Shown here: piece after piece, positions 44,053-48,841 of the stretch
Position numbering within the stretch: the first letter of the stretch is position 1
Layout of the letters: each line of letters starts with the position of its first letter
Source of the DNA: Rickettsia sp.
Lineage (GTDB): Bacteria > Pseudomonadota > Alphaproteobacteria > Rickettsiales > Rickettsiaceae
Reading direction: 5' to 3'
Assembly (NCBI GenBank): GCA_015657545.1
Contig: JADHZC010000010.1
Span: forward strand, 1-48,841
DNA: 48,841 nucleotides
Made by a program: the position numbers and the translations under genes
The notes under the pieces: generated by a model
What the model saw: only the letters and a program-made list of their open reading frames with translations
What the model was told of the DNA's origin: nothing
Databases searched by the model: none

Positions 44053-46941
44053 ATGTTATCAAGTTTTGATACAATAATATTGGTCTCTTTTTTAATATGT
44101 ACAGCTATAGTAGGGTTTAAGCATAAAATCAAATCTATTTCAGATTTCGCAGTGGGAGACAGAAAATTTTCTAATTTTAGTCAAATAGCAACAATAGTTG
44201 CAACATGCATGGGAGGCAATACTTTCAATAGCATAATTTCCTTAACATATTCAGAAGGTTTGTTTTATATTATTGCTATTTTAGGAGAAACTATAAGTTT
44301 AGCACTGTTAGCTATATTTCTAATCCCAAAAATGCAAAAAATGTTAAATTATAATTCTGTTGCAGAAGCTATAGGGAGCTTGTATGGAAATCATATACGA
44401 ATTTTTGTAGCAATAATAGGAATTATAGCTATGGTAGGAACACTTTCTATCCAATTAAAAATATTCGGAAAAGTTTTTTCATACATAAGCAATTTTGACC
44501 CAAGTATTTCTATAATTTGTGCTAGTGCTTTGGTAACATTATATTCATCTAAAGGAGGTATAAGATCTGTTACCTATACAGATATAGTACAATTTTTATC
44601 TTTTGCTATAGCAATTCCTGTAATTACAATTTCACTTTGGAAAAATGTTAATATGGCTAATATTACAATAGAACAAAATGATAAATTCAACTTAAATATG
44701 ATTTTTGATCTCGAAAATAAAGAGCTATACGACAAATATGTTTTCTTTTTCTTTTTTTTAGCAATTCCTCCAGTAGGAGCAGATATGTATCAAAGAATTT
44801 TGCTTGGATCTAATATAGAAAATATTCGTAAAAATTTTCTGCTTGCAGGAATAATATTCTTTATACTAAGAGTGATAATAGCAATAATACCTGTATTATT
44901 ACATTTTTTAAATCCTAATTTAGAAGAAGCTAATTTAATTATAGAAATAATTACAAATTATGCTCAAAGTGGAATAAGAGGATTAATAATTCTTGGTATA
45001 ATAAGCATGGTAATGTCTACTGCTGATTCCAAAATAAATGCAGCTTCTGTACTTATAGTGAATGACTGTTTTTTATTTCTGAAAAATTTTAGTAATAAAA
45101 TTCAAATTTTTTCTTCAAATATAATAACAATTATCATAGGAGCATTAGGCACATTATTAGCATTTTCAAATAAATCAATTTTTGATATAGCTATAGCATC
45201 TCAAAGTTTTAATTCTTCTATAGTATCTCCTTTAGTTTTAGTATCTATTTTGGGTTTCAGAACAAAATCTATCATATTTTTATCTTCAATGATTATAACC
45301 CTTACAGGAGAGATAATTTTTTTATTCATTGAACAAACCATTATGTTAACTGCAAAAAATATAGCAGTATTTTTTTGCATCAATATAATAATTTTCTTTT
45401 TAATGCATTACATTTTTGTCAAAGATAAGAACTTAGGTTGGACTAAACATAACAAGACTAAAAAAATGAGATTATCTAAATTTTCTATAAAGAGCATTCA
45501 AAAAACATGGTTCAGATATTTTAAGGGGCTAAATTTATTAAAAATTACATTATCTTTAGTTCCTCAAACATCTAAAATATATACTATTACATCTCTTTAT
45601 TTTATCTCTACATTAGTTTTGAATATTTATTCTCAACATCAAATTATCAGTATTTTCCCAAATAAGATGCTGTTATTATATGAATTAATCATAATGCTCT
45701 CTCTATCATTAGCATCTTATCATGCTTTTTCTAACACTAAAAATAAGGATCAAATTTTTTCTGTTATTTGGTTAGTATCTAATTTTTTTATATTGTTTTT
45801 CAGCAGTACATTATTTTTGCTCATAACAAATTTTAGTTATATACAATTAATCATATTTGTTATTAACATAATTATATCTCTTCAGCTATTAAGAACAAAA
45901 ACAACTATTGTATTTTTGATATTATCAACATTTTTGACTGTAAAATGTTACAAAACATTTTTTATGCCATTTCTGGACAATGATATTATTTTTCCTCCAA
46001 ATACATTATATATTTTATTCACAATATCTTTAGCAATAATATTCTTTAATCTACCAAAAGAAGACAAAATCTTAGCATTAAGAAATATATTACTAGATAC
46101 AAAAAGAAATCTTTCAGAAAAAAACGCATTTCTAAATCAAACTTTGGCAAGATTAAATTTAAACGAAAAAAAATCAGAACAGCTTATTCAAGAATTAAAT
46201 TTTAAAAATTCAGAAATCAAAAATTTACAAAATATAAAAGCAGAGTTCATAAATAATCTTCAACACGAGACCCATACTCCAATAACAGGAATAGCAAGTA
46301 TGGCAGAAGCATTATATGATGCATATCATCAACTCAACGAAAAAGAAAGACAAAAATATATCATAGACATAGCATATAATGCTAAAAGATTAATCTCTTT
46401 TGTTGATAATATGATAGATCTTTCTAAGCTATCTTCAATGAAATATCAACTAAATTTAGAAAATGTATCGCTCAAGAAACTAATTTTCAAACATGTTGAT
46501 ATTTGTAAAAAATTGCATATTTATGACCAAGGATCAATATCTCAAGAATTTGTTTTTGATTTGGATGATGAAGATGAAATTACAATAGAATGTGACAAAT
46601 ATTACGTTGGGCAATTATTTAACAATATTATAAAAAATGCTCTCATTTATTCTCAAGAAGGTTTTATATTAATAAAATGTAAAAAACTTGCGCATAATTT
46701 GGTAGAATTTAGCTGCAGAGATGAAGGAAAAGGTATTCCTAATGAAGAACTACATGATATATTTGGAGCTTTTGTAGTAAGTTCACAAACTAAGTCAAAT
46801 GCTGGGGGTAGAGGTGTAGGGTTATCGTTATGTAAAAAAATTACAGATTCTCATAATGGAGAAATTTGGATATCATCTAATAACCCATCTAAAGGCTCTA
46901 CATGCTTTATACAATTGCCAATAATACAAAAATTTGTATAA
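44053..46941 (+). CDS. sodium/solute symporter-histidine kinase fusion (CbrA/CrbS-like)
   Basis: A 962-residue protein. Residues 1-460 are a sodium:solute symporter-type domain with about 13 helices (GDRKFSNFSQIATIVATCMGG; SSKGGIRSVTYTDIVQF; PPVGADMYQRIL). Residues 490-670 add about six more helices. A coiled coil (680-730) leads to a HisKA domain with His738 in LQHETHTPITG and an HATPase domain (NNIIKNALIYS; DEGKGIPNEELHDIFGAF; GGRGVGLSLCKKI). No receiver domain or PAS domain is evident, and no response regulator gene is adjacent. The usual H-box HELRTP is altered to HETHTP. It probably senses a solute by transport or binding. AGAGG lies about 11 bases before the ATG. Confidence 0.92.
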   Translation: MLSSFDTIILVSFLICTAIVGFKHKIKSISDFAVGDRKFSNFSQIATIVATCMGGNTFNSIISLTYSEGLFYIIAILGETISLALLAIFLIPKMQKMLNYNSVAEAIGSLYGNHIRIFVAIIGIIAMVGTLSIQLKIFGKVFSYISNFDPSISIICASALVTLYSSKGGIRSVTYTDIVQFLSFAIAIPVITISLWKNVNMANITIEQNDKFNLNMIFDLENKELYDKYVFFFFFLAIPPVGADMYQRILLGSNIENIRKNFLLAGIIFFILRVIIAIIPVLLHFLNPNLEEANLIIEIITNYAQSGIRGLIILGIISMVMSTADSKINAASVLIVNDCFLFLKNFSNKIQIFSSNIITIIIGALGTLLAFSNKSIFDIAIASQSFNSSIVSPLVLVSILGFRTKSIIFLSSMIITLTGEIIFLFIEQTIMLTAKNIAVFFCINIIIFFLMHYIFVKDKNLGWTKHNKTKKMRLSKFSIKSIQKTWFRYFKGLNLLKITLSLVPQTSKIYTITSLYFISTLVLNIYSQHQIISIFPNKMLLLYELIIMLSLSLASYHAFSNTKNKDQIFSVIWLVSNFFILFFSSTLFLLITNFSYIQLIIFVINIIISLQLLRTKTTIVFLILSTFLTVKCYKTFFMPFLDNDIIFPPNTLYILFTISLAIIFFNLPKEDKILALRNILLDTKRNLSEKNAFLNQTLARLNLNEKKSEQLIQELNFKNSEIKNLQNIKAEFINNLQHETHTPITGIASMAEALYDAYHQLNEKERQKYIIDIAYNAKRLISFVDNMIDLSKLSSMKYQLNLENVSLKKLIFKHVDICKKLHIYDQGSISQEFVFDLDDEDEITIECDKYYVGQLFNNIIKNALIYSQEGFILIKCKKLAHNLVEFSCRDEGKGIPNEELHDIFGAFVVSSQTKSNAGGRGVGLSLCKKITDSHNGEIWISSNNPSKGSTCFIQLPIIQKFV

Positions 46942-47345
46942 AAATTATAGCTTTAATACTCTGAAGTAACTTATTTTTTACTATTTTTTTTAACGTAGAA
47001 ATTCATTTATATAGGGATAATCTAAATTCTCTTAAGAAAATGAGCATCTAAGAAGCGAGTCGGGAACTTAATTTACCCCATCATAAGAATTAAAAGCATC
47101 AACAACAAACAATAAGGAAAAAGTGATAAATATCATCCTTCAAAAGAAAAATCTATCTAGCAAAAAATGCTCTCTTTTTTATTATAAGTTGTATATTTTT
47201 TTCACATTCAGCTCACTTTCAGGAATTATTTTATATCTTAAATGTATCTAAATGATATTTTTTAAAAATCTTCTTTACATTACCTAAAGTTAAGATTATA
47301 ACTTCCATTATAATCAACTTTTAATTAAATTTTGAGCTTAATTTT
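46942..47345 (+). other. 400-base spacer with a palindrome before the last gene
   Basis: I see no gene here. The notable element is the perfect inverted repeat GATTATAA (47294-47301) / TTATAATC (47308-47315) with a six-base gap, 30 bases before the ATG at 47346; it contains a TATAAT. It could be an operator over a -10 box; no good -35 box is at the right distance. Confidence 0.35.
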
Positions 47346-48841
47346 ATGAAAAACAACGATAATTTTAATAAATTCTTCAACAATTCTAATTCTTATAAAT
47401 ACAACCTAAATTGGAAAGAAAATTTAGTAAACAACGCCTTTGGCTTGTCTAATTTTAATAGAAATGAAAATACTGAATCCCAAATTTTTATACCTACTGT
47501 TAATAAAATTCTGAATGCTAATGTTCAGCGTTCCATAAATTCTATGGAAAAATTTATCTCTGAAGATAGTTTGAAGAATTTTCACAAATTTGAACCTACT
47601 TATGAAGCAATCTCTAAAACCAAACAATTATCATCAGAATCCTCTATTCCTAACTTTATTGAAAAAATGAATGAAAAATACATAACATCCAATATTGGTA
47701 TAAATTCCCATAGCAATGATTCTCCAACTGTTTCGAGTAATCTTTCATTTCAAGAAAAACAGACTCAAATAAAAAGTACATTAAAAAAAATTTAGATTCG
47801 CGGAATGAAGAATCTAGAAATCAATTTAAAAATTCAATCCTAGAACAACGAGAGGCAGCTTTGCTTTACATAATGGATAATAATTACCTTATTAATCAAA
47901 TATACAAGGGATTTATACATGATCCATTATATGATATAAAGTTAACTGATCCAATGCCAGGTTTTGAGGCATTTAGTGGTAAAAAAACAGGGGATAAGTT
48001 CAGTTTTGAAAATGGTATCAAACACAGAATAGTACATGCAGACAAAAATGCCAAATTTAGTTTTACTATTTATCACAGAAAAGACACTTTAAATGTAGAT
48101 GATAACGGTCTCATTTATCAATCAAAAGTCGCAACAGGACATTACTTTATGGAAATTATAAATCTTCAAACAGGGGAGACTATTAGAAAAGCCTTACATC
48201 CTAAGGGAATGCCATACCTCATTTCAAAAATTGATCCTAATCCAGAATTAAAAGATACCCATCAGATTAATTTACTTCTTCAAACAGGTCGGGGAGATCA
48301 GATTGAAGGAATAACAATTTTGAGTAAAGATGGTAAAGAATTGAATATTATGCAAAAAATATTCCAAAACAAACTCAATGCTGGAGAATTATATAATATT
48401 TTTTCAATGAATGGTGCATGCTCAGACTTCGTAGTACAAGTATTGACAAAAATTGTGAAAGAAAAGAATGAAAAACTTCCAGAAGGTGAAAAATTGGATA
48501 TTGAAAATTTTAAAACAGCTAAACAAAATGGAAAAACAGAAACATTAGCTGAAACTGCATATAATAACGCGCTATCAAGTGCTCAAAATGCTCATAATGA
48601 AGAACAATCAAACACTTCTAATAATACAGATAGTATGATAGGCAGAGTTACAAATCATATATCTGACTCTAGTTATGAAGGACTTGGAAATAGTATATTA
48701 AGATTTTTTCAAGATAATTTGGTTACTTTTAATAGTGCAAACACTTTTATTTCTAATAGTGCAAACATTTATCATTCAAAAGAAGATTCACAAGATCCAA
48801 CTAGTGATTTAGCTCTAATTGGAGAAAATGGAGAAAATCAT
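47346..48841 (+). CDS. candidate secreted effector, frame broken at an A8 tract and cut by the window edge
   Basis: The frame from ATG 47346 reads 149 residues (Asn/Ser-rich, no signal peptide) to TAG 47793-47795, just after eight As (47783-47790). One base out, the frame that starts in the same A tract stays open for 351 codons to the last base of the window (NLDSRNEESRNQFKNS ... GENGENH), so both parts are surely one gene. Adding one A would join them. The second part has a GHYFMEI motif (His at 48140) and then NGACSDFVVQVL (Cys at 48419), an order like permuted NlpC/P60 or LRAT-like cysteine hydrolases; that is tentative. Possible explanations are a real pseudogene, transcriptional slippage, phase variation or a sequencing error. 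Confidence 0.65.

Noticed and set aside
47100..47250. Short open stretch before the edge gene as a gene
   Set aside because: About 50 codons, no start with a ribosome-binding site, no recognisable features, and stops in all frames soon after.

Overview
The window is a very AT-rich (roughly one quarter G+C by eye), compact chromosome segment. The gene families point to an obligate intracellular alphaproteobacterium of the order Rickettsiales. The main evidence is a rickettsial-type vir locus (virB8, a short virB9, virB10, virB11, virD4 and a divergent second virB4), an atpB-atpE-atpF'-atpF F0 operon, ctaA of the alphaproteobacterial/mitochondrial Cox15 type, hdaA, and a membrane-anchored one-HKD phospholipase D-like protein. 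A bona fide flagellar flhB argues for one of the flagellum-bearing lineages (Midichloriaceae-like) rather than Rickettsia proper. That placement is inference from gene content; there is no rRNA in the window.

Layout. 0-11 kb holds housekeeping genes: an orphan membrane protein, lepA-hemC on the minus strand, the prfB(+1 frameshift)-murD-ftsW operon, glyA, lnt, and fabI. The 3' third of fabI plus the adjacent tRNA-Leu(CAA) gene is tandemly duplicated at 500-bp spacing, and both copies carry small deletions (10.8-11.7 kb). 12-14 kb is the F0 ATP synthase operon. 14.1-14.8 kb is a DsbA-like lipoprotein. 14.9-15.9 kb is a decayed IS200/IS605-type tnpB element and decayed DNA. 15.9-27.2 kb is the type IV secretion cluster on the minus strand (virB8 > virB9 > virB10 > virB11 > virD4 > virB4-2 > a 1143-residue secreted Cys-rich ankyrin protein with a Glu/Lys-Pro tail). 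Divergent from it are flhB, sodB and the operon grpE - DUF2066-like - AI-2E/PerM transporter - hdaA. 33.5-39.4 kb (minus) carries groESL, an RluC/D pseudouridine synthase, ctaA, a polyprenyl diphosphate synthase and the PLD-like protein. 39.5-42.2 kb (plus) carries an amino-acid ABC permease/ATPase pair, a RutE-like nitroreductase and infC. 42.4-43.8 kb holds a second, longer but equally dead copy of the same tnpB element. 44.05-46.9 kb encodes a sodium/solute-symporter-histidine-kinase fusion. The window ends inside a probable secreted effector whose frame is broken at an A8 tract.

How the genes work together. The vir genes encode the inner-membrane/periplasmic core (VirB8, VirB10), a VirB9 fragment and all three energising ATPase classes. 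The terminal ankyrin protein overlaps virB4-2 by 53 bp, so it is co-transcribed with the machine and may be a surface component or substrate of it; it is rich in cysteines, and a periplasmic thiol-oxidoreductase lipoprotein lies about 1 kb further on. The remaining genes are ordinary cell-envelope, translation, respiration and chaperone functions of a reduced genome. Decay is concentrated in the fabI/tRNA duplication, the two tnpB relics and the gene at the right edge.

I found no CRISPR array, rRNA or intact insertion sequence. The most unusual items are the fabI-tRNA duplication with mutually complementary lesions, the T4SS-linked ankyrin protein, the DQ-type Walker B of VirB4-2, the transporter-kinase fusion, and the poly(A)-interrupted candidate effector.
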